Shown here: piece after piece, positions 11,404-21,174 of the stretch
Layout of the letters: every line of letters begins with the position of its first letter
How positions within the stretch are numbered: position 1 is the first letter of the stretch
NCBI GenBank assembly: GCA_003615045.1
Contig: ML014186.1
Span: forward strand, 22,028-86,027
From: Caulochytrium protostelioides
Lineage: Eukaryota; Chytridiomycota; Caulochytriomycetes; Caulochytriales; Caulochytriaceae
Direction of reading: 5' to 3'
Length of the DNA stretch: 64,000 nucleotides
The notes under the pieces: generated by a model
Seen by the model: the letters and a program-made list of their open reading frames with translations, nothing else
Databases searched by the model: none
Told to the model about the DNA's origin: nothing
Position numbers and translations under genes: made by a program

Positions 11404-13403
11404 CTAGGACGGTCGCGGCAGCTTCTTTTCAATGAACTGGTCGACATCCGCTTTGGTCAGCACACGGCCCGACTCGCCTGTCCACATCAATCAACAGCAA
11501 TGATGTTGAGAAATGCCTTGTATGAGTATCAGCATGGTTCAATCTCGTTTGAATGCTGATCAACGAACAGCGACATCGCATCGGTGCATATGGAATGATA
11601 GACTTACCGGCGTCGCGAAAGAAGGCCGCGAGGCTACTGCGGAGCTGATCCACGCGTGAGGCGACATGAAGCGCGGCGGCACGCGGCAAGTTGGGGAGCT
11701 GATTGCCGATGATCTCGGCGAGGACCGCGTCGATACTGACATCGGGCGCCGAGTCGCCGGCCTCCCGGGAGGTAGCGTCGTCGTCGTCGTCGTCGGCCGG
11801 CTCGCCGCGCCACTCCACGGGCGGCGTATACAGATAGGCCAATCCCTTCTCCGCCGCGGACGAACGGCATCTGACGCAGGGACACATCACTCGCGGCCAT
11901 AGGTCGCTCACGGTCCACAACGGCCGCGGCGTCGCCTCCAGCGCTGCTGCGATGGCATCTATCGCGGCCTGCGCGTCGGCCTCGCGGGACCGGAACGGAC
12001 AGAAAGGGCCCGGCACCGTCTCCGTCTCCGGCCTTTCCCCCGTGCTGTCTTTTCGCTGGATCTCAAGCGTGGCATCGACCGTCGGGTCCGGCTCTGGCTT
12101 TGCCGTGGCGGGCTTCGCCGCCGCCGTCTCGTCGTCTGCGCCGTCGTCGTCGAGGCAGATGCGCTTGGGACTCGGCGGCGCGGCGGCAGCCGTGGCGGTC
12201 GGGGAGAGGACGGCTTCCCCGGGCCGGACGACGGTCGCCGCATCCCGCAGGGCGCCGCCGTCGTAGTACGGCGCGAGCCAGCGGGCGTGCCGCGCCGCGC
12301 ATGCCGCGCAAATCAGCTGGCTTTCGTTGTTATCGTCCTCGTCCTCGTCCTCGTCCTCGGCGTCGGCGTCGGCATCGCTGTCGGCACCGCCGTCGTGTTC
12401 GCCGGCGACACCGGCCTTCGTCACCGTCTTGCCAGCCATGGCGGTGGGGGCCGGCCGGCCCGTCAGGGCCTCGACCAGCGACGCAGGGCCGGCGGAGGCG
12501 CCCATACCCCAGCAAACGGGGGTCGACGGGTCCGGGTGCGCGCGTTTCTTCGACGGCGCCGGCGCGTCCGTGGAGAGGGGCGTGGCTGTGGCGTCCCCGG
12601 CGCTCACAGCGAGCGGCGGCACGAGACACGCATCGTGGAACCAGTCCTCGCAGAACCCGCACTGGTACATGCGCCGCGTCTCGTTGTCGCCGAAGGTCGA
12701 GCGGCACGTGCAGAAAAACCCGTCAAAGGTATGATCGTAGCGGTTGCCGGCGTTCGGGGGCGCGTCGGCGACGTCGCGGAGACAGCATCGCGAGGTCTGC
12801 CGGGCGGTGCCGCAGTCGCAGCGGAAATCACGCTTCCACATCAGCTCGACAGTCTTTTGGCACTGCGTATGGCATTCCACGATGCATGACGCACAGACGC
12901 CAACGCGCTCGCCGGGTTTGGCGCAGTCCAGGCATGACGTGACCTCCTGCAGGCGGTAGCCTAGGTCAGCCCGTCGTCATCGGGTGATCGTCCACATCAT
13001 CGAGATACAGCGATCAGCGTGAGCACGAGGGAGGATGGAGGGGTATGAATACAAACCATCGCTGGTCGTGGGGCTTCTGGCCCGTGATCGGCAGAGACGA
13101 CTTACCCGAGTCATAGGAGCAGACCTTGGTCGAGTTGGGGTACTTGAGCTTGGCCGCGCGGTAGTTCCTTTGCTCCTCTGAGCGATCGAGGCCAGTGTGA
13201 GCATTCATCATAATCATTCCGTTTCATAGATCCCATCCAGAGATGGATCATCAAGTCATGTTGGTGAGTCTGACAGTTTTCCCGGCTGTTCGATGCTATA
13301 ACACGCATGTTTCTCACATGGGAGAAAGACCCTTCGGTGAAGGGTGTGCCCGCTTGCCTTCTAGGTACTCGGCCAGCGTGAGTTCCCGCTCCGAGCTGGT
13401 CAT
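11404..13403 (-). CDS. UBR7: UBR7/Mlo2-like UBR-box and PHD-type E3 ubiquitin ligase
   Basis: Four exons: 13403-13358, 13177-13106, 12960-11608 and 11477-11404; all joins keep one frame, giving 514 residues. The UBR box (residues ~34-85) shows KVCSYDSG, then paired cysteines in CLDCAKPGERVGVCASC and ECHTQC, and FRCDCG. It is followed by a PHD-like finger (CTCRSTF...YQCGFCEDWFHDACL). This order is that of UBR7, which recognises N-degrons and ubiquitinates histone H2B in animals; fungal relatives are called Mlo2. The C-terminal exon (GRVLTKADVDQFIEKKLPRP) matches the family's ending. The middle holds Asp/Glu-rich and Ala/Pro-rich inserts. Intron 1 appears to use a GC donor (AG/GCAAGC); introns 2 and 3 use GTAAGT. 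The start at 13403 is the likeliest ATG, but the N-terminus is the least certain part. Confidence 0.85.
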
Positions 13404-14358
13404 GATGATCTTGCGCCAAGTGTTAATGAAAATAGAGTGCAAGGTCCGTGTCCGTCGCGCAAAGTAGCGCGTCGTGGCAGCAGGAGGGGGAGGCAGAAGC
13501 GAATGGAGCGAAGTTTCCGTTGCCGCGTGGACGTCAGGACACCTGGGGGGAGTGTGGGACAGCTGGGACACCGGTGTGCGCGTCGGCCTGAGCCAAAAAA
13601 CCGGTTTCGCCGCCCACCGGCCACCGCTGACATGGGGCACGGGCCTCGTGTGACATGGCTCATGCTGCTTTTGATGACTAGGACCCTACTGCGGCGCACG
13701 CCTCCTCGCCACTCTTTGTTTGCTGGCAGAAAACGAGCTTTGCCTTCTCTTTCGGAGGAGTCCGGGAGTCGGCCAAACCGCGACGTCGCGCAGGCGGCTG
13801 CGACCACCACGACCGCCGATCGGCAGCCGATCTGCATGGACGGCATCGCCAAGCAGGGCAGCTCTGCTGGGTTGTCGCGTCACGTGTCATACTAGCGCAC
13901 CGGTGTCCGCTGGGCCACGCGGAATGTCGATCACGGAACACCCAAGTCGCCGCCGCAGGATGCCCCTCGCTGACCCCTCTACTCATGTGCCCCCATCTCC
14001 GCCAGTCGCTCTCTCTGGCTTGGCTCCTTGCTCCAAGGGCATCGAAGACCCTGCCGCACGCCGGCCTGAGCTTTGGGGCGGCACCGCGGCGTCGAGGCCA
14101 GGGCCTTCATATCGCCCATTTGGCTTCACTCCTAGCACAGAACGAGCGAGTGTCGGTCTTCGCGCGATGGGATGGCAGTGGTCTTTCTCGTTGACGATCT
14201 GATGTCGATGCACTACAGTTTCCTGCAAGTCGGAGTTTTTCTTTTCTCCTGCACCCGCCATCCCGCGTGCCCGTGAAGCGCGTCCCCTCTCTGATACTCC
14301 GAATCTCCGACCCAGTTTGCTCGCTGCTGGACAGCCGCCGCGGCCCTTGAATCCCAGG
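13404..14358. promoter_or_regulatory. Divergent promoter region, UBR7-like / COA1-like
   Basis: About 950 bp between two divergently oriented genes. No ORF here has a recognisable domain. It contains one E-box, CACGTG at 13881-13886. Confidence 0.45.
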
Positions 14359-14835
14359 ATGGCAGTGATGTCGCGCCTCTTCCGTCCGCTGAAGCGGCTC
14401 GTGGCGAGTCCGCAAGGCCCGCTGCTGGTCACGGGCCTGACGGCGCTGTTCGGTGCCAAGATCTACTACGACGGCGTCGAGTCGCAGCGCCGCAACAACT
14501 CGCTGATGCACGCGCTGCGGCTGCACCTGCGCTCGCAGCCCGCCGTCGCGGCGCTCGTCGGCGACGGCGTCGAGCTCGATCCCGGCACGCGCGTCGAGGG
14601 CACTCACAACCACATCAAGGGCGTCGCCGACCTTCGCTTCGCCATCCTCGCGGCCAACGGCGTCCGCGCCGACGTCGCGTACCGCGGCCGCCGCCGCGGC
14701 GACGAGTGGTATACCGACGAGTTCGCCGTCTCGCGCGACGCCACGCGCCTCGATCTCCGCGACGACGCGCCGTCTTCATCAGAGCCGTCTGCGGATGCGC
14801 GACGTCGTCGCGACCTGAGCCCCGCGGCCGCGTAA
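14359..14835 (+). CDS. COA1: COA1-like mitochondrial protein (cytochrome oxidase assembly factor 1 family)
   Basis: Encodes 158 residues in one exon. The N-terminus is Arg-rich (MSRLFRPLKRLVASP), like a mitochondrial presequence. A single hydrophobic segment follows (LLVTGLTALFGAKIYY, ~residues 22-37), then a Coa1-type domain: a helix with AL..HLRSQPAVAALVG, then HNHIKGVADLRFAI and WYTDEFAV. Family members sit in the inner membrane facing the intermembrane space and help complex IV assembly; TIM21 shares the fold. The last ~30 residues are Ser/Asp/Arg-rich. ATGs at 14359 and 14368 are both possible. The family assignment rests on motif order and is fairly but not fully sure. Confidence 0.7.
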   Translation: MAVMSRLFRPLKRLVASPQGPLLVTGLTALFGAKIYYDGVESQRRNNSLMHALRLHLRSQPAVAALVGDGVELDPGTRVEGTHNHIKGVADLRFAILAANGVRADVAYRGRRRGDEWYTDEFAVSRDATRLDLRDDAPSSSEPSADARRRRDLSPAAA

Positions 14836-15780
14836 CCGTCGCCGGTGCACCGTCATGAGCGCGGGATGACTTGATGATTAATTTATAGAATGACATGCGG
14901 GATGCCATGCCAGGGCATCGCTGTTCGTGATCCTCGGATAGGCACAGAGGCGCTCTCAACGGCTCCTGGCCGTCTCGCCACCTTCGCGAAGGGGAGTTGC
15001 GGGTCTGCCTCGCTATCGCCACTCAGCAGCTTATCTCCTGCGGCTGCGGCTTCCTTGGGTCGTTTTTTCCCGCCCCTTTCTTTTCTTTTTGTCTATTTTT
15101 TGTTGTTGACCTGGCCGGCCCAGCCGCTCGACCCTCTCGACTGAGGCATGGCACAGCACAGCGAAGCAGAGCTCGGGCCGCGAGCCGTGCGCCGTGTGGT
15201 GGCAGCGGCTCGCGTGCCGGCGCCAGGCGGCTGACGGCGCGACCAGCCCAATGGGGCCGTCGTCGACTAAGGCTCCTAAAGGCTCCCGGCCGCCCATCGC
15301 ACCTCGCCTCGCCAGGCCCTCGTCGTACCTCGCCTCGTCTCGTCTCGTGGTCTATCGTGGCTCGGCGTGGCCGGGACGCTGCCATCGCCCGATGCGCCGT
15401 CAGATACCGCCCATCGGAGCGAGAGCCATCATAAGAACCATGGAGCGATGAAGTGCCGGAAATCGCATCGCGGCGCGGTCCAAGCGAACCGCGAGGCCCC
15501 GCCCATCGCTGCCACCTCCCACGGGTCCTGTTGACCATCCTCCCCGACATCTCGTTGCATCGGCCATTGTACGTCCGCCGAGTCGCTGTCCTGCTTCGCG
15601 CCTCCCTCACCCGCGTCTGCCGTCACGTTGTTCTTGACGATTGGCTGGACGGGTTTCCCTTTCTCCTTGGCAGCTGCCGCCGCGGCGTCCCTCCTCACCG
15701 CGCGAGCCTCCCTCTCCCTCCTTCCCTCGAGCACGGCGCCCACGTCGGCCCTGCCCGCACCCTCCCTCCGGATTCTGACG
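14836..15780. promoter_or_regulatory. Intergenic, upstream of V-ATPase subunit H
   Basis: No gene supported. A T/C-rich block (15059-15105) and other pyrimidine-rich stretches (15640-15770) precede the start of the V-ATPase gene and may belong to its promoter or leader. Confidence 0.4.
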
Positions 15781-17649
15781 ATGGCGGCACTTATCTACGA
15801 AGACAACAGCTCGACGGCGCTGGCCGCCAACGTGGCCAACGCCGCGGCCGACGGCGCCGCCGGCGATGTGTCCATCGAGGCGCCCCTCACCGCGAGCCAC
15901 AACCCCTATCTGGAAGAGCAGGTCGTGGCTGCCCGCGCACGCACGGTGCCCTGGGAGGTAAGGAAGCCTCATTTTCCCCTGCGCTGAGATCCTGCAAGAA
16001 ATCGGTCGGAGATCGCGCGGCCGACCCTCGCGAGAAAGGCCCATCCACGATCTGATGGCGCGATGCCAGCGCTAGCTCGTTTCGAGGATCGTCGATGAAG
16101 GACGGCCCTGGTCTCGCGAAAGTTCTGTGATGATAGGATGTGATACTCACCGATACCATGCATGTGGTCATACAATGATCCTTCGATGCTTCTCTGTTGG
16201 CAGGGATACCACCGCGCCAACCTGATCACGGCCGAGGAGCTGGAGCAGATCCGCATGCTCGAGCAGGATGCGACGGGCTGCATGCGCAAGCGCCCTGAAG
16301 CCTTTGCGCAGCTTATTCTGGGCCTGCTGGCTAAGCTCGGTCGCAAGGACACGATCCAGAGTGTGCTCATCAGCCTCCAGAGCTTACTCACCGACGACCC
16401 CACCGTCGCTAATGTCTTTGCTCGGATACGCTCACCGGTCTACGACCATGCGTCGCCCTACACCCCGCTGCTCAAGTAAGTTGACGCATGATTCGCCGCG
16501 CTGGATCCTCCCCTCGGCGATGACGCCCACGATGCCGTGCATAGATAGCGTGGTGACTCACCAGCTGTTTTTTCAATGACTGTCTTCTTGGGTGCTTTCA
16601 GCTTGCTCCGCAACGAGGACGAGTTTATCCAGCTCGAGACTGCGAGTATCCTGTCGCTGCTGCTGTCGCGCGCGGACCAGATGCCGGCGGGCGCCGACGT
16701 ATCCGAATACTACACGTATCTGGTGATGTCGTTGCAAAACCCGAACCCGCCGGTCGTGGATCTGATTGTGCAGTTCATCCAGACGCTCGTGCAGGCGCCG
16801 CGCCACCGTGTCGCTTTCTACCGCATCCCGGGCGCGCTCTCGGCCCTGACGGGCCAGCTCCGCAAGACGACGGTGGCGCAGATGCAGTACCAGATCACGT
16901 GCGTTTTCTGGTTGCTGACCTTCAACCAGGACATCGCTGCCGATTTGCAAAAGAAGTACGACATCGTGCCGCTGCTCGTGGACATCGGCAAGACGGCGAT
17001 CAAGGAAAAGGTCGTCCGCGTCGTCGCGGCGACCCTGCGTAACCTGCTGATCAAGGCGCCGACCGAGAATTTCCCGGCCATGCTGGCGAGCCATGTGCAC
17101 ACGTGGGCCGAGACGCTGCTGACGCGCCAGTGGACCGACGACGACGTCCGTGAGGACCTGACCTACCTCCACGAGGAAGTCGCTGCGTACGCCGCCAAGC
17201 TGTCGACCTTCGAGGCCTATGTCGCGGAGGTGCGCTCGGGCAAGCTGGTCTGGAGCCCGCCGCACCGCAGCGACGCGTTCTGGAAGGTGAACGGCGAGCG
17301 CTTCTGCGAGCGCGAGTACGAGATCGTGCGTGCGCTCGGCCGCCTGCTCATGACTGGCAGTATGACGGTCGGCACGCCCGCCATGGGCAGTCTGGGCGGC
17401 GGCGCGGCCACCACCAACGTGCCCTCCCCGACGCCGTCGGTCGCGGGCGCCGCCTCGCAGCCGCAGACGCTTGCCATCGCGGCGCATGATATCGGCCAGT
17501 TCGTCAAGTTCGTGCCCCTCGGGAAGCGCTTCCTCCAGAACAGCGGTATCAAGACGCGCATTATGGAGCTCATGACCCACGACGACCCGGATGTCCGGCA
17601 GCAGGCCTTGATGGCCACCCAGAAGTACATGCAGAATCTCTTTGTGTAA
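15781..17649 (+). CDS. VMA13: V-type proton ATPase subunit H (Vma13)
   Basis: Three exons: 15781-15957, 16204-16475 and 16602-17649. Donors are GTAAGG and GTAAGT, acceptors CAG; phases 0 and 2; 498 residues. Subunit H bridges the V1 sector and the membrane V0 sector and regulates ATP-driven proton pumping into vacuoles and endosomes. The product is almost wholly helical (ARM/HEAT type). Family-typical stretches include WEGYHRANLI at the first splice join, YTPLLKNLLRNEDEF at the second, and the C-terminal SDAFWKVNGERF and LMTHDDPDVRQQALMATQKYM. Length fits yeast Vma13 (478) and human subunit H (483). A short Ala/Thr/Ser linker near residue ~410 is lineage-specific. It converges on the PPN1-like gene. 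Confidence 0.95.
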
Positions 17650-17803
17650 GAAAAAAAAATTGTCCAGCGTTGATCCTCTGTTCCCTCATGCATCCTAGGG
17701 CCGGAACGGCTGGCCATCAGGAAAGGGCCTGCCTCGGAAAACAATCCTCGCTGGAAGAAAGTTTCAGGGGATTCTGATATGGCATTGCCGACAGGACCGA
17801 TGA

Positions 17804-20254
17804 TTACGCACCAAAGAGACGGATCCGCTCGGCATGCTCTCCCGTGCGCCAACGCTGCTCCTCGCGCGCCGTCACCACGCGGCCAGCCGCAATCAGCGCG
17901 ACAAAAACGAGCGTGAAGGCGCCAATGAGCCAGAGTGCCTGGGACGGCGTCAAGATGGGCGGTGCGGGCGCAGGGGCCTCGGGATCACCGTACAGGTGGC
18001 CGTCCTGGCAGGCCACGTACTGTTTCCACGCGCGCAAGCCCGGCCGGCCCTTGGGTTTCCGCTGCGCCGTCCATGCGGCTTCATCGCCGTCAGAGCCGGT
18101 CTCGGCCGCGGCCCAGGCGTCGTCGGCTTCGTCTTCGCGATGGGGATCATCGACATCGACATTGACATCCATTGGAAGCAGCAGACGGCGCCACCACGCG
18201 GATGGCAGCCACGAGGACGGCAGCCACGAGGACGGCAGCCACGAGGACGGCAGCCACGAGGACGGCAGCCACGAGGCCAGCGGCCACGACGTGACCCCCG
18301 AGGCTGTGAGGGACTTGGCGCGCGCGACCTCGCGCTGGCTGCGGAGCGCGAACGCCTGCCAAGCCTTGGCGTCCAGCGCGGTGGCGTTCGTGGTGGCGTT
18401 CGCCGGCAGCGCTGTCAGCGGCAGGTCGAGGTGGCGCGTGGTGTGACACGCGGCGCGGAACTTGAGGGTGTTGTGCGTCGCGCCCAGCTGGTCGTGCAGC
18501 AGGTTGGCCCGCGGCAGCGACGCATACCACTGCTCCTGCGAAGCGAACCGCGCCGGCAACGCGCGAGAGGGCGACGCCATGGCGAGCGCCGCTGATGAGG
18601 GGCGGCCCGGGATGCGCAGGGTCATCAGACGGAAGCCCGGGTTCGCCACCGGGTAGATGGACACGCCCGTATAAAAGAGGCCAATGGGCTCGCCGGCCTC
18701 CCATGCCGTGGTCTCGATGGTGTCCGGGGCGATTGGCACGATCTCGACGCCTGGATACTCGTCGTCAGCGCCGTCCTCCGCCGACGCGCGCGCAGCACCG
18801 GCGGACTGCGGGACTTCGTGGCGGTAGACGAGGAACGTCGTGTCGTCGTTGGTATGGCCGTAGAAGCCTGCCAGCAGCTGGTCGCGGAAGCGCGCCCAGA
18901 GGCGTTTGATGCCCATGAGGCACCGCGGGGTGTACAGCGATTTGGCCTTCGTGTTGAGCGGTGGCACGTGGCCGGTGAGCAGCACCACAGCGCCCTCGGC
19001 CTCGGCGCGCAGCAACACGCTGTTGAGCCAGACCAGCTGTCGCGTGCCCGGCGTCATGTCATCGGGCTCCGCCGTGCCCGCGTCCGGGTCGCTGCCGACG
19101 TGGAAATATGCACACTCGCCCACCGCGTTGTTCTCGTCGAACCAATAAAGCGTGTTGAGCGCGACGACCCAGACCGGTGTTTCCGACGCGGTCGCGTTGG
19201 TCGCGGCGGCGCCGTCGTCGTCGTCGCGCGCATACAAGGGCGCCACGTAGTAGCCGCCGTGCAGAAAGTCGCGCTCCACCGCGGCCATCCAAGCGGTGTC
19301 GTTGCGCGTGGCGTGACGCAGCAGCGGCAGCCACAGCGTCCACAGATGCGTGAGCTGGTCGTTCATGCCGTCGCGGGCATCGGCGAGCTGGCCGGCGGGG
19401 AAGACGTCCCAGTTGCCCACCGAGGGGTAGACGGCGGTGCCTGTCGGGGCGGCCGGCGGCTGGAAGACGCGGCCGACGAGCCGGGCCATGGCGGCGGTCT
19501 GCTCGCGCAGCTCCGCGATCGTCTTGGGCATGTCGGGGTCGCGGTCATGCCGCGAGCTGTCGCCGGTCCAGAGCACGGCATCCAGCCCGCGCGGCGCGGT
19601 GTCGCGGAGCGCCTCCGCGGCGACGCCCGGGATGCGATCGAGCGCGTCCGCAATCAGCGAGAGCGGCGCGTCGCACTCGGTGTTGATGCGGCCGTAGAAG
19701 TGGGACGAGTCGTCGTCGTCCTGGTCGGGTTTGACCTGGTGGCGCGGCGTCGCCGCCGGCAGCGACTGCGCGGCATCCGACGCCGACAGCGGTGCCGATG
19801 CCGGCTCGGAAGCCGGTGGCGCCGCGGCCGCCGCGCCCTGCGTTTTGCGCCGCGAGCGGTGGCACAGCGTCGCGTCCGGGGTGTTGGGCTCGTAGTACGG
19901 GTCGAAGTGGAGATCGGTCAGATGCAGCACGTTGCGCAGCGACTCGCCGGCGATCACGGGGTCTGCGGCGGGGCGGCCACGGCCACGGCCACGGCCACGG
20001 CGCGTGGCATCGACGGCCGCGGGCGCGACGGGACGGCGCCGTCCTTCCGCCGCGAGCAGGGAGTGCTGGGACGTCGTCGACGACGATGCGAGGGCGGCGG
20101 CGACCGCCGCGAGGCAGCCCACGACAGCGAGAACGGCGGCGGCGGACGTGAGCCGGAGCGCGCGCGGCAGCCATCGTGGGGCGGCGGCGGTCGTGCAGGG
20201 CCGCAGGCGCCGCGGCGGGCGCGCCGCGGGTGTGGGCCGAGCGTCGTTGGCCAT
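17804..20254 (-). CDS. PPN1: PPN1-like vacuolar endopolyphosphatase (calcineurin-like phosphoesterase)
   Basis: Encodes 816 residues in one exon. Ppn1 cuts inorganic polyphosphate chains inside the fungal vacuole. A hydrophobic segment near residues 32-55 would anchor the N-terminus. Metallophosphoesterase motifs occur in order: LTDLHFDPYY, WTGDSSRHD (very close to the WTGDNIRHD of yeast Ppn1), SVGNWDVFP and LLTGHVPP. A second hydrophobic segment (ALWLIGAFTLVFVALIAAG) lies near the C-terminus; yeast Ppn1 has only the N-terminal one. Between domain and C-terminal segment an exact 15-bp tandem repeat encodes SSWLP units. Related acid sphingomyelinase-like phosphodiesterases share the fold, but the GD..RHD motif favours Ppn1. 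The ATG at 20254 is the first in frame. Confidence 0.85.
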   Translation of the reverse strand: MANDARPTPAARPPRRLRPCTTAAAPRWLPRALRLTSAAAVLAVVGCLAAVAAALASSSTTSQHSLLAAEGRRRPVAPAAVDATRRGRGRGRGRPAADPVIAGESLRNVLHLTDLHFDPYYEPNTPDATLCHRSRRKTQGAAAAAPPASEPASAPLSASDAAQSLPAATPRHQVKPDQDDDDSSHFYGRINTECDAPLSLIADALDRIPGVAAEALRDTAPRGLDAVLWTGDSSRHDRDPDMPKTIAELREQTAAMARLVGRVFQPPAAPTGTAVYPSVGNWDVFPAGQLADARDGMNDQLTHLWTLWLPLLRHATRNDTAWMAAVERDFLHGGYYVAPLYARDDDDGAAATNATASETPVWVVALNTLYWFDENNAVGECAYFHVGSDPDAGTAEPDDMTPGTRQLVWLNSVLLRAEAEGAVVLLTGHVPPLNTKAKSLYTPRCLMGIKRLWARFRDQLLAGFYGHTNDDTTFLVYRHEVPQSAGAARASAEDGADDEYPGVEIVPIAPDTIETTAWEAGEPIGLFYTGVSIYPVANPGFRLMTLRIPGRPSSAALAMASPSRALPARFASQEQWYASLPRANLLHDQLGATHNTLKFRAACHTTRHLDLPLTALPANATTNATALDAKAWQAFALRSQREVARAKSLTASGVTSWPLASWLPSSWLPSSWLPSSWLPSSWLPSAWWRRLLLPMDVNVDVDDPHREDEADDAWAAAETGSDGDEAAWTAQRKPKGRPGLRAWKQYVACQDGHLYGDPEAPAPAPPILTPSQALWLIGAFTLVFVALIAAGRVVTAREEQRWRTGEHAERIRLFGA
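18209..18268. repeat. 15-bp tandem repeat, four exact units
   Basis: The unit cacgaggacggcagc is repeated four times exactly, with degenerate copies on both flanks. On the minus strand it encodes repeated Ser-Ser-Trp-Leu-Pro in the PPN1-like protein, an unusual Trp-rich run. Confidence 0.9.
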
Positions 20255-21174
20255 GGCGGTGGCGCGAGAGGGTCACGTGGCCACGATCGCGGCGACAGAG
20301 GATCTTGTTTCAAAGCACCGGAGGGCCGCAGCAGTGGGTCAGGCGCGCGGTAATGGAGGTGGGAGGAGGAGGCGCTAGGTCATTACGCTCGCACCAGGTG
20401 ATCTCGTCTCGAGCCGATCCGCCGCGGCGTTAGTGAGTGGAGCAGCTGGGTCGCGTCGTGGCACCCGGTGCCGGAGACCCTCTTCATGATCGGCTCGGCG
20501 TACGGGCGGGCGTACCCTGGCGGTGCCAATCAGGCGACACCGCTTTCACCCTCTCCACCGGACGCGTGGTTGGCGCGAGACGGCCGATCGTGCGGGCCGA
20601 CGAGATGCTGCTGGAAAGCCATGGAGAGGAGGATGCCGCGGCGCGGCCATGGAGAGGCTCTACGGTGTGGAGGGCGTGCGATCGGGGTGCCCCGCGGCCC
20701 TCACGGGCGCGGCGTCGGCCGTGGCGTGGTAACCGCGATGGCGGCGTGCTGGCGATGCTTATCGCCGCATGGGCCGCCCACGACAGCGACGGCACGAGGC
20801 GGCGATGGCGACCGTGCGGGCGCCAGATCGGCGAGGCCTCGGCGCCTTCCGGTCGGCGCTGCACGAGGCCGCATGGCAGCGAACGCTGCTCGCCGCTTCA
20901 TCTCCGCTGACATCCCGAGGCGTGTTCCTGACGGCCGTCGCGTCGGAGCCTCCGTCCGACTGCCACGCAGTTGCTGCTGCTGATCGCGCCGCCTCTCGCT
21001 CACCGGCCTCTGCGCATCGCCGCCGCGGCTGTCGCTGGACCCTGATCTCGCCGCCACGTGCCCACGTGGTTAGCTGCAGGGCCGCCCACGTGGCCGCAAT
21101 CCCACCCCGGCAGGGGAGCTTCTGACCCTGGGGCGTGCGACGGCCGACCCGGTGCGGCCACGCCGATTTCCGCC
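20255..21174. promoter_or_regulatory. Divergent promoter region, PPN1-like / VAC14
   Basis: No gene supported in ~920 bp. It holds CACGTG E-boxes at 20274-20279 (21 bp from the PPN1-like start) and a cluster of three at 21055-21060, 21063-21068 and 21087-21092, about 85-120 bp before the VAC14 start. Confidence 0.5.

Noticed and set aside
21058-21174. 39-codon extension of VAC14
   Set aside because: The segment overlaps the E-box cluster, and family-typical sequence starts just after the ATG at 21175.
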